64,000 nucleotides of DNA from Cyclaneusma minus (GCA_037179335.1 JAKZHN010000004.1:744001-808000), one strand, 5' to 3'. Positions 46,701 to 61,036 are shown, counted from the stretch's first letter. Numbers and translations: made by a program. Notes: generated by a model from the letters alone, not told the origin.

Positions 46701-49700
46701 TTTTAATTATAGTATAAATAGTATTTTATTTTAAAGTTTTAAAAATAATCTGCTTTAATTTATTGCATTTTTTTAAAAAAGAATATTATTAGTCGAATGC
46801 AATTATTCTATTTATAATAAAGAAAAATTGGCTATTATTTAAAATTTGAAGTAATTTGCAATAAGTTTTTATATAATATAAAAGTTTTTTTTTAAATTTG
46901 TATGAATTAAAAAAATCTGAAGTATTTTATAATTATTTATTATTTCTTAAAATACTAAATATATTGGATTTTGTTTTTTTAGCTATAATTTTATTATTAT
47001 ATATTAGTTTGGAAACTTAAACAAAATAATTAATATATTATTTAAGCGCGATTAGGATATATTTAATTTTGAAAATAACAATTATTTTATTTACTAATAC
47101 AGTATTTTATTACATAATTTTTGATTGGATTTATATATATTTAAAAGAAATCCAAAATTAATTTAAATTTTAGTAATTAATAATAGCAAAAATAATATAA
47201 TATTAATTAAAAAGTTTTAAAATAAAGCATTTACTAAAATATTTGAAAATAATTAAAATAATCTTATTTATATTGATTTTAAAAACATTTTGCTTTATTG
47301 GTAAAATAGCAAAAATATGCACAGAATTTTGCCAAAATAAAAATTATTTTTGTTTTTTAGCAATTTAGATTTAAATAATTAGCAACATATTATTTATAAA
47401 AACATTTGGTATTTATAAATACTATATTGGGAATTTTTGCAAATAGGAATTATTTAATAAAATTATAATAAATTAATTTGCGGCTATTTAAATTAAAATT
47501 ATATTTACAATGCTATTACAAAGCAGGTTTTTTGGCTTAATATGCATTTGGATATTCATTTATTAAGATATTATAATTTAATATAATAGCAAATATAATT
47601 ATTAAAAGCTTTTGCCTATTTTAAAGCGTATATAATTTAAAATTTCAATTGATTTTATAATAAAGCTATTTAAAAGCAATAATTGTTTAAATATTATAAT
47701 TATTATAAATTATTTAAGCAAAAATATTATTATAAAAGCTTTGTTTAAAATTATTGCTAAAGCTTTTATCAATTGGTTTTTAACATTGTATTCTTTTATA
47801 TATGGCTTTTTAATGAATATTATTTTAAATTATAAAAGCGCTTTCATTAATCGTTTTTGGGCTATTATTTGCTATTAATTCTTTTCCAAAAAAAACGGTT
47901 TAATTGAATAAATACTAGAATTAAAGTATTTTTGCAAGTATCTATTAATTATAAGCAAAACAATTGGATTTTGCTTTTATTAATGATTTAGCTATTATTG
48001 AATATTTGTATAATAAAAAATATTAATATAAGTCCGTTTTTTATAATGTATAGCTATAATTTTAAATTATTCCAATTTAAGCTTTTTGCTATTTTAAATA
48101 ATTTTTATTTAAAAGTTAATAAAATTGCTGCAATTATAATTAATTTAAAAAGAATTAATTTAATTTTGCCACTATTTAGCATATTTAGGAAAATCAAATA
48201 AATAAGTATTATTAATAGGCTATGGTATTTAAAATTGGCAATAAGATTTGATTGAATTTAAAAAATATTAAAACGAATTGCCCTAGTCGTTTATTGGATT
48301 AAAAATATGCAAAATATAAAATTATTAAAATTATAGAATTTTGTAATTATTATTTAAATATTTTTGAATGTATTATAATATATTTTATTTAAATTTGCTT
48401 TAATACGCTTATAATAATTTGGGGTTTTCTTCTAATAAATTACAAATTGGCAGTTTTTAATTATTTTTAGCGAAAATAAGTAAGCTAAATAATAGATTAA
48501 AAAGCTTATTAATAGATGGCAGAAGCGAGTTTAAAGTATAGTTTTTAAGCAGGAGTCTTTTATTAAATAAATTGGCTATAATAAGCCAATTTGAGAATTT
48601 TATTTGGCTATTAAAAATTTTACTGCTTTAAACGATTGGAAATAAGTTTATTTTTTCAAAATTAAAAAAGCTAATAAAAAAAATATTTTAAAAAGCCAGC
48701 CGCTATTATATAAAAAATTGCTTTGAGATATTGATTGCGCAAATACGGAAATATTAGGGCTGTTTATTATTTTTAGCTATATTATTGCAATATAATACTT
48801 ATTATACTTAATTTTATTTAATTATTTAATTATAGTATTGGATTTTGTGGGGTATTCAAATATTATTATATTATGTTAGTTTTATTTTATTAATATTTTA
48901 TACAATATATTATCAAAAAATTAAATTTGCTAATTTTATTTTGCAAAAAACAGTTAAATAAATTTAGATTAGCGCAATATATAAATAAAAAAATATTGCT
49001 AGATTTAATTTGCTGCGATCCAAATCCCGCTATTTATTTTATTTAATATGCTTTTTTGCTTTTTTATGTTTTGTTTTGAGAATTTTTTTTAGAATCTTTT
49101 TGAATTTTTTTGAATTTTTTTGAATTTTTTTTTTATATTTTTCGCTTCTTGTTTTTTTAATAAATTTAATAAATTTTGAATGAAAATGCATAGTATTTTT
49201 TATAATAATTAATTTTGGCCCTATTTGGCTATTCAAAATAAAAAAAAGCTATTAATTTGCTTTTTGCATTTTTTTTATTTAAATATAGTATTTTAAATTT
49301 TTACTTTTTTTAATAAACTTGATTTTTTATTGGAGTTAAAGTTTTCGCTTGCAAATAAACTGCTGCTATTAGTATTTTTAATCCTGGGTTTATTTTAAAT
49401 ATTAGGGGTTTTATCCTTTTTATTTTTATTATTATTAAAAAATTTATTTTTAAACTTATTATTATTATTATTATTATTATTTTAATATATTAAGCATATA
49501 TTAAGCATATATAAAGCTGGTCTTTTAAATTCTTTTAATATATTGGATTTCAATGGTTTGGTGTGTTTTATATTAATAATTTTATTATTAAAATATAAAT
49601 ATAGCCACCTTTTTTTAAGGAAGTTTTTAATATTTATAATTTTAATTTAATTGATAAATAGCTATATAATTCTTAATTAATAATTCCAACTGTAATATAT

Positions 49701-50683
49701 GATTGTATAAATTTGCAAATAATTAATAAAATTTATTAAATAATTTATTTTGATTTATTTTTATATATTATTATTTATATATTTATTTATAAGCAATAAA
49801 AATTAAATATTGGGATTTTCATTTTGCAATTATTAATTAAAAATTTAAAAATATAATTTCTATTTAAATATTTTATTAAATTATAAATATAGGATTGGAT
49901 TATAAATGCGTGCATTAACAAATAATTAATATTTTTATTACAGCAAGGCTAAATATAATTGGCATTTGCAATAATTTATTAGCAGAAATTTAATTAGATT
50001 TGGGATAGTAATTTATAATAATTAATTTATATATATTTTTAATAATAATATTTAATAAATGAAATTTAAATATTTCAATTATTTTTAAAAAAATACATTT
50101 TATATAATTTTGCTATAACCAATAAATTAATAAAGGCAATATAAAGCGCAGCTTGCTATTAAATAATTAGCAAAATTATATAATTTGAGCAATAGAATAT
50201 ATATAGAATAAATGCATTATATTTGTTTTATTTGATTGTAATGCAATTTCTTTAGATTGTTTAAAACAAATATATATTATAATTTTATATTTGTCAATAA
50301 AGTTTTTAAAATAGGGTTAGAATTTTAAAAGGGTTTAAAATTTAAAGTCTTTTTTATTTCAATATAAGTCTGCTTAGTTTTTATTGTTTTATAACGTTTT
50401 AAAATCGATTTGCAATTATTTGTAATAGCGGTGGTATTTATATTATTTAGGGTAATAAGGATATAATTAGCTTTTTTATATGATTTTTTTATATTATTTG
50501 TATTGCATTTTAATTTTAATGTTTTTATTTTTATTGCAATGGTTTTTAAGCTTTGGTATATTGGATTTAATTTTGGATTTAAATTTAGGGGTTTTTTGTT
50601 AAAAAAATATAGCGGTTTTTAATCTTTTGGTATTTTATTGTATTATACTATTAATATTTATAATTGGATAATATAATAAAGAT

Positions 50684-50800
<117 letters not shown>

Positions 50801-51380
50801 CAAAGGTTGAAAATTGGTATTTGTTAATAGGCGAAATTATTTTTTTATTTTTTATTTTTTATTTTTTTATTGAAATGCTAATTGGAGAATTTGATTATTT
50901 AATATTATAGTATAAAATATATATTAATAATAATAATTAGTTTTTTGGACGCGTTAAAATTTAATTTATAATTGATATATTATTAAGCAAGTTTTTTCAA
51001 AAATTTATTTTAGGATTATTTTAAATAATATAATAACAATTAGCAAATGTTTTAAAAATTTATAAAGCGATTATTTAAAGCAATAAGCCTTTTAATAAGC
51101 GTTTAATATTTTAAATATATTATTAAAAATATTTTTGAAATTAGTTAATTAAAATGCTATTTTATATTAGAATTGAATTAAATAATAAAAATGAACATTT
51201 AAAATTATATGCGAATTTAGCGAAAATATAAAAATGGCTATTTTAAATATAAATTGGTATAAAGATTTTGAAATTGCTACATATAAAAGAATTTGCAATT
51301 AAAATTTTAACAATTTATAACGGCGGACGAGAAGCTTAATTGCTAACAGAAATTTAATGCTTTTTAAAAGAAAGGGGGTA

Positions 51381-51541
51381 ATATAATAGGCTAATATTAT
51401 ATAATTAAAATATTGCTAAAACGCGTTTAGCAATATATAATATAGTTATATAGCATTGCTATTAATATTATATAATTTTTATAAATATTTAAAGCTATTA
51501 TTAAGGCTAAGGCCTTGGCTATAATTAGCGCAAATAATTTA
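51381..51541 (+). repeat. 3' LTR of the right-hand gypsy element
   Basis: 161 bases, co-linear with 43540-43700. CACGTG and most other G and C bases have been changed to A and T, so this copy is more heavily mutated than the 5' copy. Two positions go the other way. Confidence 0.9.
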
Positions 51542-51641
51542 AAATAATACCAATCGTTTATTAATTATTATTAAAATTTGCTAACCGTTTATAAAGTTTT
51601 TCACTCGTTTTTAAAATTTTAATTGGTTTATTAAATTTAAA

Positions 51642-54047
51642 ACTATGCTTAGCGGGTTTTTTCAAATCCCCCCCTCCGCTAAGGTAGGGTTCAATTCCCT
51701 TATAATTTGGGCTCTGGTGGCAGCGCTTTTCTCCAGCTGGTGATTCACCCTCCGGGTGAACCCCGGGAATAAAAATGAACACTCCGCCTGATATGGGGTT
51801 TGTCCGTGACGTTTTCACTGATCGCTATATCTACATACATATATCTCAGCCGCGGCTCGCACCCAACCCTCACCCCGGCTAGGCAGCCGCTTGCGAATAG
51901 CGACATGATTGAATGCAACATATGGCATCGGGCTGGGGCATGCTCCGCTGAGCCATTGACAGGCTCTCGTGTGCTGGCAACCGCAGCCGTGCTTCATGCA
52001 GTGTTCGCACTCCACAGTCCTGGCCGCATGTCCCGACCTACCCTACCTACAGAAAGCGGCGGCTGCTATCGTACTGAGTACTGTCTGAGTCTGCCTCGCT
52101 TTCGGAGTACAGAGCGAGAGCCACGTTGTTTCGCCGTGCTGTTGTCGATCGCCAATCTATTGGCCCTTACACACGGCTGCTTGCTGAGTGAGCTGTTGTG
52201 TCGTGGCGATGTGATGAATCGATGATGAAACCTGTACTGCTGAAAGAAGCGAGCAGGTAGCAGTGACAGCGTATCCGACGCTGAGAAAGATAGAGAGTTG
52301 ATCAAAGCTAGTCAGGCTGTTGCCCATGTCCTGGTGATTGGTTCTTGCGCCTTAGGGGGGTGTCAACGTTGATATACTCCTTGGCTTGAATCGCCTCGAA
52401 CAATCATACATAACAAGTCCCTTGAGGGAGATCTGTTCAAAATGGAAGTCGCAACCAAATACCAACTATTCCATTGGATTGTCCCAAGTCATAAGAGTCT
52501 CGATTATGCACTTCAAATAGAAAATCGTCACCAAGTCCGGGAGCCATGGAATGTGAAGTGTGGAGAGGCAACCCCAAGCTCAAGCTGCTCAACATTACCG
52601 ATATAGACCAAGTAGTGAACCAAGGTCTGACGAGTCCAGGCTGGAACATGAGCATAACACGAGCCACGACCCATGGTACTTTGTCTTTACCCCACACCAG
52701 CTCCTTGAATCGTCGTTTCTGTCTGGTCGCGTGGTGTTCCATGATCATGGTTCATGATCACATTGGAAATCCAATGTCATCGCTCTAGCAGAATCTCGTG
52801 GGGCGCATTGACCCCCTTTTTTCTCCGAACGGACAGACGTTGAAAACAATAAACACCCCTGCGCTGTCACTAACGACAGGGGAATCTGATATATCAATAT
52901 ATCTATCCAAGCAGAGGCTAGTACTCCGCTCATCCATCAGGATATCATCAACCACCACACTTCGAACCACCACCCTTCACTCAACCTGCCATACCGTCTC
53001 CCGCTCATGTCCACGCATCTTGCGTCTATGTCAACGGTGTCGCCATGTCACGCCGTGTGGCTGCCGCTGGGGTTTGGTGGCAGGGTCTCATCTGCAGCCT
53101 TTTTAGAAAGCCAGCCGCCACTACTCGGGTACAGGCTGTGTGATGCTGATGCAGGCCGTGCTGCCGCTTGATTGACTCTAGCGCAGAGGTGGAGACTGGA
53201 CCAGCAGCGGGTTCCACAACTCGACTGCAGTTGAGAGAGATCCACGGTCTAGTTGTATCAATCATAGGAGCGACTTTAATTACCTGGATTTGAACCACAT
53301 TCCAAAATGCATTTGCCGCAAGCTACCTGGTACGTGGTCTCTAAAAAGTACAACTCTAGTGAACTCTATATCCAGCCCTGGGCCGACATGACATCGACGG
53401 AGCACGGGCTGAACTCAGACTGAAACTGACACAAAGTGGCTTTTCAGTGGGCAGGTGTGGCATTATTCAGCCGGAACGTGGATGTAAGAAAGCGCTAAGG
53501 TGGGTAAGGGGAGTTGCCCAGGGCCAAAGCGAAGGAAATCTGAATGGCTGGCTCGGAAAAAGGAAAGAAACGGGAGCAGGCGCCCACAGCGTTGATTCCA
53601 GTCCCTCAACCAGCCAGCAAAGTCACTGCTGCTAATGCAGTTTCCCAGGCTCCCGGCTTGCTCAATCACCGCGCCGCCCGCTACATAAATACAAGTACTG
53701 CGGGCACCTAACAGCCAGCAGAGCACATCCGTGCTTCTGAATTTAGCTCTTAGCTCGAGAGAATCCCGGTTGTGACAGCTAAAACTGTCGAGGGTCCGTG
53801 CATCCCGCTTCTTCGCGCGGCCTTCTCTGTCGATTCCAAACTGCTTCCTCTCCATCCTCTCTCACCTCAAGTGCCCCTCCCCAATCCTTGCACCAACATC
53901 ATCCAAGGTGCCCCAAAGCCCCCCAAGCCATCGAGGCCATTGATCCGCGACTAGCCAGGACCGTCGCATCACGAACAGCAGCCCTCTCGCCAGTACCCTC
54001 CACGCTGTTGAGAGCCTCTGCCGCAAACCCGCTGGCAGCAGCACGAC
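51642..54047. other. Gene-free region upstream of TUP1
   Basis: Normal composition resumes here. I find no supported protein gene; the open frame at 51800-52225 (141 codons) is opposed by others and has no family resemblance. A short inverted repeat (CTTAGCGG and CCGCTAAG) lies at about 51652-51687. The right end should hold the TUP1 promoter and leader: CATAAATA near 53685 is a possible TATA-like element, and a CT-rich tract lies at about 53842-53870. Confidence 0.45.
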
Positions 54048-56053
54048 ATGTCCCTTTACAATAACCATCGGGGCCTGGGTGGCCCCCCACCCCCGGGCCA
54101 GTCTCGCCTCAATGAGCTTTTGGAGGCTATTCGCACTGAGTTCGAGCAACAGGGTCGCGCTGCCGACCAGTACGAGCAAGCTAGTGAGCCTCATCCCATC
54201 ACCTGATTCTTGCTTCTTGTTTGCTGACATACTGTTCTCTCCCAGTTGCTCAACAGATGAACGAGATGAATATGGTTCGCGAAAAGGTCTTTAACATGGA
54301 GCAGACCCACCAAGCACTCAAACAAAAGTAAGCATGCGATTCGCGACGGCTAACTGGACGCGCCTCTGAGCCTCCTCTGAACTTCAAGATTTTAACGCGA
54401 CCCATAGGTACGATGAAGAGATCCAACGGCTGCACAGAGAACTCGAGGCTCGTGGAGGTCCGTCTATGGCTCCTCGCGTCGGTGGAGGCCCCAGTCAACA
54501 CGGAGGTCCTGCGCAACCACCTCCACCGGCCATTGGCCATGGACCAACCAACCTATTCGGAGGCATCATGGCCGGCCAGGGCGGGCCTCAAGGTCTCGCT
54601 CCACCACAGCAAGACCAGCAGCAAGGGCCTCCACAGCACCAGATGCCTCAACCACCCCCAGGACTCCAACAGGGTCCGGCGCCGTCGCAACAACCGCCTT
54701 TCCAGCCCCAGTACCCCCAGGCTGGCCCGGCACCAAACGGCTACGCATCTCAGCCTCCACAGTCCACGGCTTCCCCAGGCCCAGGTAAGCCTCGTCTCAA
54801 CCGAGCCCCCCCCGGTCCAGCAACACCACAACTTAATCAGCCGATGCCATACCCCGATCCCAGAGCATCGCCTCAAGTAGGACATCCTACTCCGGATCAC
54901 CGCAGTATGCAGATCGGACCTGTGAGCAATGTGGGAAACGCCTTGGGCGAGTTGGACCTTGAGCGATTGCCGCCCCACCAGAAAAAGGTGACCGACGATT
55001 GGTTTGCCATCTTCAATCCACAGGTGCCGCGTGTTCTTGACGTGGACTTAGTCCACACCTTCGTCCACGAGAGTGTTGTGTGCTGTGTCCGCTTCAGCTA
55101 CGATGGCATGTATGTTGCTACAGGCTGTAACCGATCTGCTCAGATTTTCGACGTGAAAACCGGCCAGAGATTTTGTGTCCTTCAAGACGAATCCGTGGGT
55201 GTCGATGGGGATCTTTATATCAGAAGTGTTTGCTTCAGTCCCGATGGGAAATACCTTGCCACTGGTGCTGAGGACAAGCTCATCCGAGTGTGGGATATTG
55301 CCAAACGCACTATTAAAATTACTTTCTCTGGCCATGAGCAAGATATTTACTCTCTCGACTTTGGCCGCGACGGACACACTATTGCTTCTGGCAGTGGCGA
55401 TCGCACTGTTCGCCTGTGGGACATTGACACCGGGGCGAATACTCTGACCCTTACCATTGAGGACGGCGTGACCACCGTCGCAATTTCTCCGGATGTTCGC
55501 TTTGTTGCCGCCGGCTCTCTCGACAAGAGCGTTCGCGTGTGGGATATCCACTCTGGCTATCTGGTCGAGCGTCTCGAGGGACAAGAAGGTCACAAGGACA
55601 GCGTGTACTCCGTTGCTTTCTCGCCGACCGGTAAGGACCTCGTCAGCGGTAGCTTGGACAGAACCATCAAGATGTGGGAGTTGTCCGTTCCCCGTGGAGG
55701 CCACCCTCAGTCCCAACCTAAGGGTGGAAAATGCATCAGGACCTTCGAGGGTCACAAGGTATTATTACACGACCCGCATCTTTCAACAAGAACGATTGCT
55801 AATCTACGTTTCATAGGACTTTGTTCTCTCAGTTGCCCTTACCCCAGACGGTAACTGGGTGCTGTCAGGATCCAAGGATCGCGGCGTCCAGTTCTGGGAC
55901 CCAAGAAGCGGCAACACCCAACTCATGCTCCAAGGACACAAGAACTCGGTTATTTCCGTGGCACCAAGTCCAACCATCGGCCCCAGTGGCGGTTCTTTTG
56001 CAACAGGTTCCGGCGATATGCGCGCTCGCATTTGGACATATAAGACTATCTAA
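54048..56053 (+). CDS. TUP1: Tup1/RcoA-type WD40 transcriptional corepressor
   Basis: General corepressor that, with Ssn6-type partners, is recruited by DNA-binding repressors and acts on chromatin in the nucleus. Four exons (54048-54183, 54246-54327, 54408-55758, 55817-56053) give 1806 bases, 601 residues. The N-terminus MSLYNNHRGLGG leads into the tetramerisation helix (SRLNELLEAIRTEF, then AQQMNEMNMVREKVF). Residues from about 90 to 250 are a proline/glutamine-rich linker. Seven WD repeats follow, preceded by DWFAIFNPQVPRVLDVDLVH, with clear units such as FSPDGKYLATGAEDKLIRVW and SGSGDRTVRLWDI. The end is RARIWTYKTI. In filamentous fungi the orthologue is called rcoA or rco-1. The gene is complete and nothing looks damaged. 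Confidence 0.96.
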
Positions 56054-56965
56054 GCGAACGGCGTTCCTCCAAAGCTTGCTGGCTTCTGTTTCTCAAGCCT
56101 GCAATGGCGGATGTTTGTGGAAACCTCAAACTACTAGTAAAGATGGTATCATCAATTAGCTGCTACACGAATAACGAGCCGACCACCCCCCAAAGGAGCA
56201 GTGTTAGACTGATTTTGCGTGAGCCCGGTCGGCGTAAGGGAGATTTTTGGTTGGCTTTGGTTGATTCAAGACAGACGGCAGTCTATTTGGCTATTATCGG
56301 AGCTTTTTCGCTGCCTGGTTGCATGACTACATCATCTCTGGCACCTGGCGAGGCATTAGGTGGTTTTATAAACATTGTCGAAACTTGAAATCGGTGTCTT
56401 GTGCTGTAATTCCACGTTGTGAGATTTTGACACCGAACAGCAGATTAGCAGATGACGAGACATGGGCTCTTGTGAATAAATGTGATATACGGCAAAGATG
56501 ACACGAGCTTATCAAAGGCGAAAACATCTGTCATCTACATGTATGCCTGGGTTCTACACTTGGAAATTTTTCCTCCATTTCGTGTTTGAGTTCTCGGGAG
56601 TCAGCTAATCACTAACAGCGCCCAGTACGATCGAGTCCATGACACATGCCAACAATATGCTTGATCCTCGACCAGTGACCACCTCAGATCATCAAAAAAA
56701 TTCATCTATTTATGATTTTCCAAAATCTCACCGCAATCTTGCGTTTCACCGCCTAGGAGCTACCTCATTAATTTTCACATTCCATTTGAACCCTCTAACA
56801 AAAGGTACTAAGTACAGCCACGAACCGCCAAACCAGCCTGAAAAACGGCGTGCAGCAGGGAAAGGGCCCCTAGTTCTAAGACACCCACCTAGGTAGTTTA
56901 AGTTCCGGATACAGATACAGCCCCTCGCAAGCTCGAAGCCCGCGATATACTGGTAGTCACCTCAT
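56054..56965. other. Intergenic, convergent 3' ends of TUP1 and LAS21
   Basis: Holds the 3' flanks of two convergent genes. Short overlapping open frames (for example 56104-56388) show no family resemblance. Nothing else was recognised. Confidence 0.4.
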
Positions 56966-59900
56966 CTATCGGTTCCCTTCCAAAAATAACACACTCCCCA
57001 GTCCGATGTTGATGAGCAGATGCTGGCCTAGCGTCCATGCTACTGCATACAGATACTTGGGACTAAATACCGTCCAGATGAATAGGTGCTGGCGAAGTAC
57101 CGTGCAACTTGCCATTACGGCTAGCATGGCGCTTGTTGCGAAAATTGTCAGTAAAGCAACATGTTTACTCCATGTTGCCCGTCTCTTCTGACTCTCCTTC
57201 TTGGTGCTTTCGTTCACACCATCACTGCGTGGTTTAGTCGCACTTGGCTTTTTCGCTTCGGATTCGGATACGGGAGGGTTGGCATGGTAGCGTTTTAGCA
57301 ACAGGAGGTTGGTAGCCGACATCCAATAAACCGGCCCGGCCCAATTCGAGACAAACGTGAGGAGCCCGACAAGAAAGACGTTGTACTCGGAAACCCCATT
57401 GTACGCCGAACTCAGATCAATCGAGCTTATGGCGTTAGAATTTCCAAGCGCAAAGAACGAAGCGTGTTGCAGGAGTAGCGAAGTAGTCGATATCTCGAGG
57501 ATCGACAGGTCGGCGTAGGAAAGAAGCAGTGATTGGATTTCGAAAACTAGCAACAGGGGGATGTTGGTGGTGCGCGATTGCGTCGTTAGGAAGAGCGTGA
57601 GCAGGGTGTGTAGAGTACGGAAAGCGTCGAGACGCTCGGAGGACGGTTTGGCGGCGGGGAGAACGGAGACGTTGACGGTATACATGAGCGCAGCGGCGAT
57701 GCCGAAGAACACTGCTCGAGCGCGCGCGTTCAAACTAAATCCAGCGGTCAAGTCGACGACGGTTTTGGCGAGCCCGTCAATGAGTTCGGGGGCGTCTTCG
57801 TTGGTGAATTGTACTTTGAAGGATATGGCGAGGACGAGGAGGGCGGCGGAGAGGAAACCGGCGATGGGGCGCGGGAGGCGGGCGAATCCGAGCTTGGATA
57901 GTGCTTGGCAGTTCCAGAGATAGGCGGCGGCTACGAAGTCCCAGAGGAAGAGGGGGTTTTCGGCTAGCCAGCCGCGTGCTATGTCGGGTGAGCCGGCGTA
58001 TTTTTGCCCGGTTTGGTTCCAGCGGCGGGCTAGGCGCAATAAGAGGAGAGCTCCGGCGGCGCTTAAGCCGACGATTGCGGAGTGGCGGAAATAGCGGGAT
58101 GTTCTGGGGATTTAGTTAGCATGCTGAAGAGGGGGAATAGGGGCTGAGGGGGGTAGGGGTGGGAATGGAATAGGGGTTGGGACGGAGAGTGTGAGAAATA
58201 CCCTTTCCAGGTCATGAGAGCAAGCCAGCCGGAACAAGCCCAGTACCAGAAGTTTTGCTCTTCTTCAACGTAGCTGCTGGCAAACATCATGATACCGTAA
58301 GCAATGACGATTCCCAGGAACGGCAGGGAACTGATGAATGATTCCCTGAACACTGGCATAGCGGCAATAAAAGCCAGTGCAGTAGCTAGACCTGCAACTG
58401 CCAGTCCACCCACAAGTTTCGAAACATCGTAGTTGCTGGCAGTACTGCTCATTTCTTCTTGCGCCTTTCTTGTCCACTGTACAATGTTAGTAAACCGGGT
58501 CTCGATTCTAGCAGTTCGAGACTTACTCGTGCAAGTTCAGTGAGCAGTTCGTCGGGATATCCGGACTCCTTTCCGCTGTTCATTGCATGAAGCAAAGGCC
58601 ACCATTCGCAGGCCAGACGATCGATTTGGGAGGACTTGGAGTTGGCACAATGGCCAGTGGCATCTTGAGCAAAAGAAGACGGAGATGCTGCTTTGACAAC
58701 TTCGAGTATCTGCATCGCATTACGCAACAAGATCTGAGCTTGGTCTCCCCCTATCTTTCGTCAGTATTCATTTTCTTAGTCTCGAATTCCCAGAATCAAC
58801 ATACTATCTGGCCAGAAGGGTAGGAAATCATCTAAAAATGCCCCCAAGTTGTTCTTGGGCACGGGAAAGCCAAGCAATGCTGCTAGTGTCGGCGCAACGT
58901 CAGACTGCTCCATAGCAGAATAGTGCTGAAAGTCTTCGCGGAAACCTTCTTTTGCTGTGGGCGGCGACGAGATGGTCTTCAGCTTGGGAGATATAAAGAC
59001 TAATGCAGGGGACGTCTCTCCTGGCGCCGAGCCGCCATGGTTTCCTGCATCGTTCATCCCGTGATCGCCGCATAGCACAAGCAAAGCGGATTCCAGATAG
59101 TCATGTGTTTGCATGGCCTCGTATACCTGGCGAACAATGCCATCCATTTCGCGTTGCTTCGGTACCATATTTGGGCTTTCCACCTGTCAACACGGCACTA
59201 GAGCGGATATGAGCAATAATAGTTCTTACCTGCGAGGTCCAGCTTTATGACCAATATGATCAAGACCCAGATAATGCAAAACCATCGTGTTCCAGTCATC
59301 CTTAAGCAGCTCTTCCGGCACATGACGAGTCACATTGTTGTCCACCTCAGTGAAATCCTAGTTCTTGTATTCAGCTAAAGTACATGATGGCAGACGTCGG
59401 CCTTCACTGACCGAAACAAAAAAGCTCGTCGTCCCATCTGCCCGGTCGAATGTGTCAGGGAAGAGCTTGAGCCATGTATCATCCCCGTACATGACCAGCT
59501 TTCCCGTGTTCTTCGCCTTCATTTGCGCTAGCCAGGTGTCCTGTACCGAAAGGGACGAGGACGTGTCGGATTCGGCGAAGCTCAGAATCATGTCTAGGAA
59601 TGATGGGGTCGAGCCGGTCGTGAGGGCCTTGATTCGGGGCATGGTTATGGTGGGAGAGGTGGCATGCGCGGTATAAGGCATAGCTTCGCCATTTGCAATG
59701 AGGCTGATCGGGAAGAGTTAGCTGATTGAACGCCGTTGAAGCTTCTGGATGGACTCACCTTTGAGTGAATTCAAAGCCCGATCCCTCTAAATAGACAAAA
59801 TCACTTCCAGGGGTTAGCGCTAGCAGCACGTCGAGTTCAATGGCTTGCAATACCTTCGGAGAGCATCGACGACCATGAAGACGAGCTTGTCGAATGGTGC

Positions 59901-60053
59901 AGCTGGCGGCGCGTCATTTTCCAGGGGTTCGAATACTGCCAGACCTGGCAGAAAGGGCTTGTAGGGGAAGAAACCGCTGGCAAAGATTAGTATGGCAATG
60001 GGGAGTAGCACATTGGCCAGCACCAGAGGGAGGGTGCGCGGTTTCGAGGACAT
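56966..60053 (-). CDS. LAS21: GPI ethanolamine phosphate transferase 2 (Las21/Gpi7, PIG-G type)
   Basis: Multi-pass ER membrane enzyme that adds ethanolamine phosphate to the second mannose of the GPI anchor. Eight exons (60053-59854, 59803-59759, 59703-59412, 59357-59230, 59175-58805, 58750-58527, 58476-58202, 58103-56966) give 2673 bases, 890 residues, in phase. A signal-anchor helix lies at the N-terminus (LVLANVLLPIAILIFASGFF). The alkaline-phosphatase-like lumenal domain shows FMVVDALRSDFVY, the nucleophile region ATSPTITMPRIK, metal ligands in HYLGLDHIGH and LCGDHGMND. It is followed by GDQAQIL, then the EEMSSTASNYDV hinge and about a dozen membrane helices, ending LGSVLFLEGNR. The length matches fungal Las21. 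The frame is otherwise broken into separate pieces, so naive gene finding could split it in two. Confidence 0.94.
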
Positions 60054-60555
60054 TTTAGTCGTATGACGATCACCGATGGGAAAGCTGCAGGAGATAAGTC
60101 ACAGACTGCGCCATTCTGGAGTCAGCAGGACTTCACGGGGATTTCAGCGAGATTTCCATGGTTGTTGGAGCAGATAGGAAGAAGAGCTTGATCAGAGAAG
60201 AAGTGGACAGCTTAATTGTTAGAGGCGGTCGCACGTGGCGGGCCGGCTTCTTGGCATTGGCCTCGTTTTGATCCACGAAAGACTTGAATCAGACCAGTAT
60301 CGTTATGGAATTATTCTCATGCGCAATTCCGATCCAGATCTGCTTTTCTCCTCCCCTTTTCCTTTTTCTTGTTTTATTGCGCTTGATGTGGTGATTTAGC
60401 AATGACTTGAGTCTTGCAATTCTGCTTCGGAATCTGAATCGCTTCATGTCCGCCCGGCCCATACAACATTCTCAAACTAAACGCCTTGCGCCACCCCAAT
60501 GCATATCCCTAAACGCCTTGAACCTTAGGGAGAAAAAGACATCCTCCGGCATGAT
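60054..60555. promoter_or_regulatory. LAS21 promoter region and 3' flank of the DUF2423 gene
   Basis: 502 bases between the LAS21 start and the stop of the next minus-strand gene. A pyrimidine-rich stretch (about 60345-60376, minus-strand purine-rich) is visible; no specific factor site is claimed. Confidence 0.35.
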
Positions 60556-61036
60556 TTATTTCTTGCTTGCATGGATCCTCTTGCCGTTCTTCCACCGGTT
60601 GGGGAATACAATTGCGCTCTTCGACCGGGTCCTGCGCTTCTTCTCGATGCGCCCTTTGCCTGCTGGCTTCACCTTCTCGCTGGAATCGATTTCCATAGCT
60701 AAATTATGAGAGTTAGTACAAATCGCTCCCCGGTGAGAGACAGTGTGTCCGTACCGCTGGCCTGGGCTTCCTCTGTCGCAGGCACATCTGCCTCTGCTTT
60801 TGCTTCTTCTACAAACCATGAGCTTGGGTCCCTCAATTTCATCTGAAATTTGTAAACTAACCCTCGGCATCCATGTTGACATCTTCAACCGGCTTGGGCG
60901 GGCGTGGTTGCGCCGCCAGTTCCAGGAGTTTGGAGGAGAGGCGTTCGAGGCGGGCAGTCTCGACGGGAGCGAAGACCTTGCTCTTCAACTTTTGGTGGTT
61001 GACCTTCTTGGACGTGGATCGCGAGCTTTTCGCCAT
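60556..61036 (-). CDS. DUF2423-domain protein (LLP / YBL028C family)
   Basis: A small, very basic, probably nucleolar protein of the DUF2423 family, linked in yeast (Ybl028c) to early 60S ribosome assembly. Three exons (61036-60862, 60808-60755, 60698-60556) give 372 bases, 123 residues. The N-terminus MAKSSRSTSKKVNHQKLKSK and the following VFAPVETARLERLSSKLLEL form the DUF2423 domain (residues 1-44). The middle is acidic (DVNMDAEEEAKAEAD), and the end is a basic cluster KGRIEKKRRTRSKSAIVF followed by PNRWKNGKRIHASKK. The start is the ATG that gives the canonical MAKS opening. It is divergent from the SUMO ligase gene. Confidence 0.9.

Noticed and set aside
51660..51715. tRNA-like T-arm (AGGGTTCAATTCCCT) with an upstream CTTAGCGG/CCGCTAAG hairpin
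   Set aside because: No acceptor stem or D-arm could be found around it, so a tRNA is not supported; an organelle-derived fragment could not be shown.
53772..54064. Upstream open frames before TUP1 (one overlaps the TUP1 start in another frame)
   Set aside because: A CT-rich tract at 53842-53870 may place the transcription start downstream of their ATGs; without a mapped start they cannot be supported as regulatory.
55048..55755. Minus-strand open frame of 235 codons opposite TUP1
   Set aside because: Antisense shadow of the WD-repeat exon.
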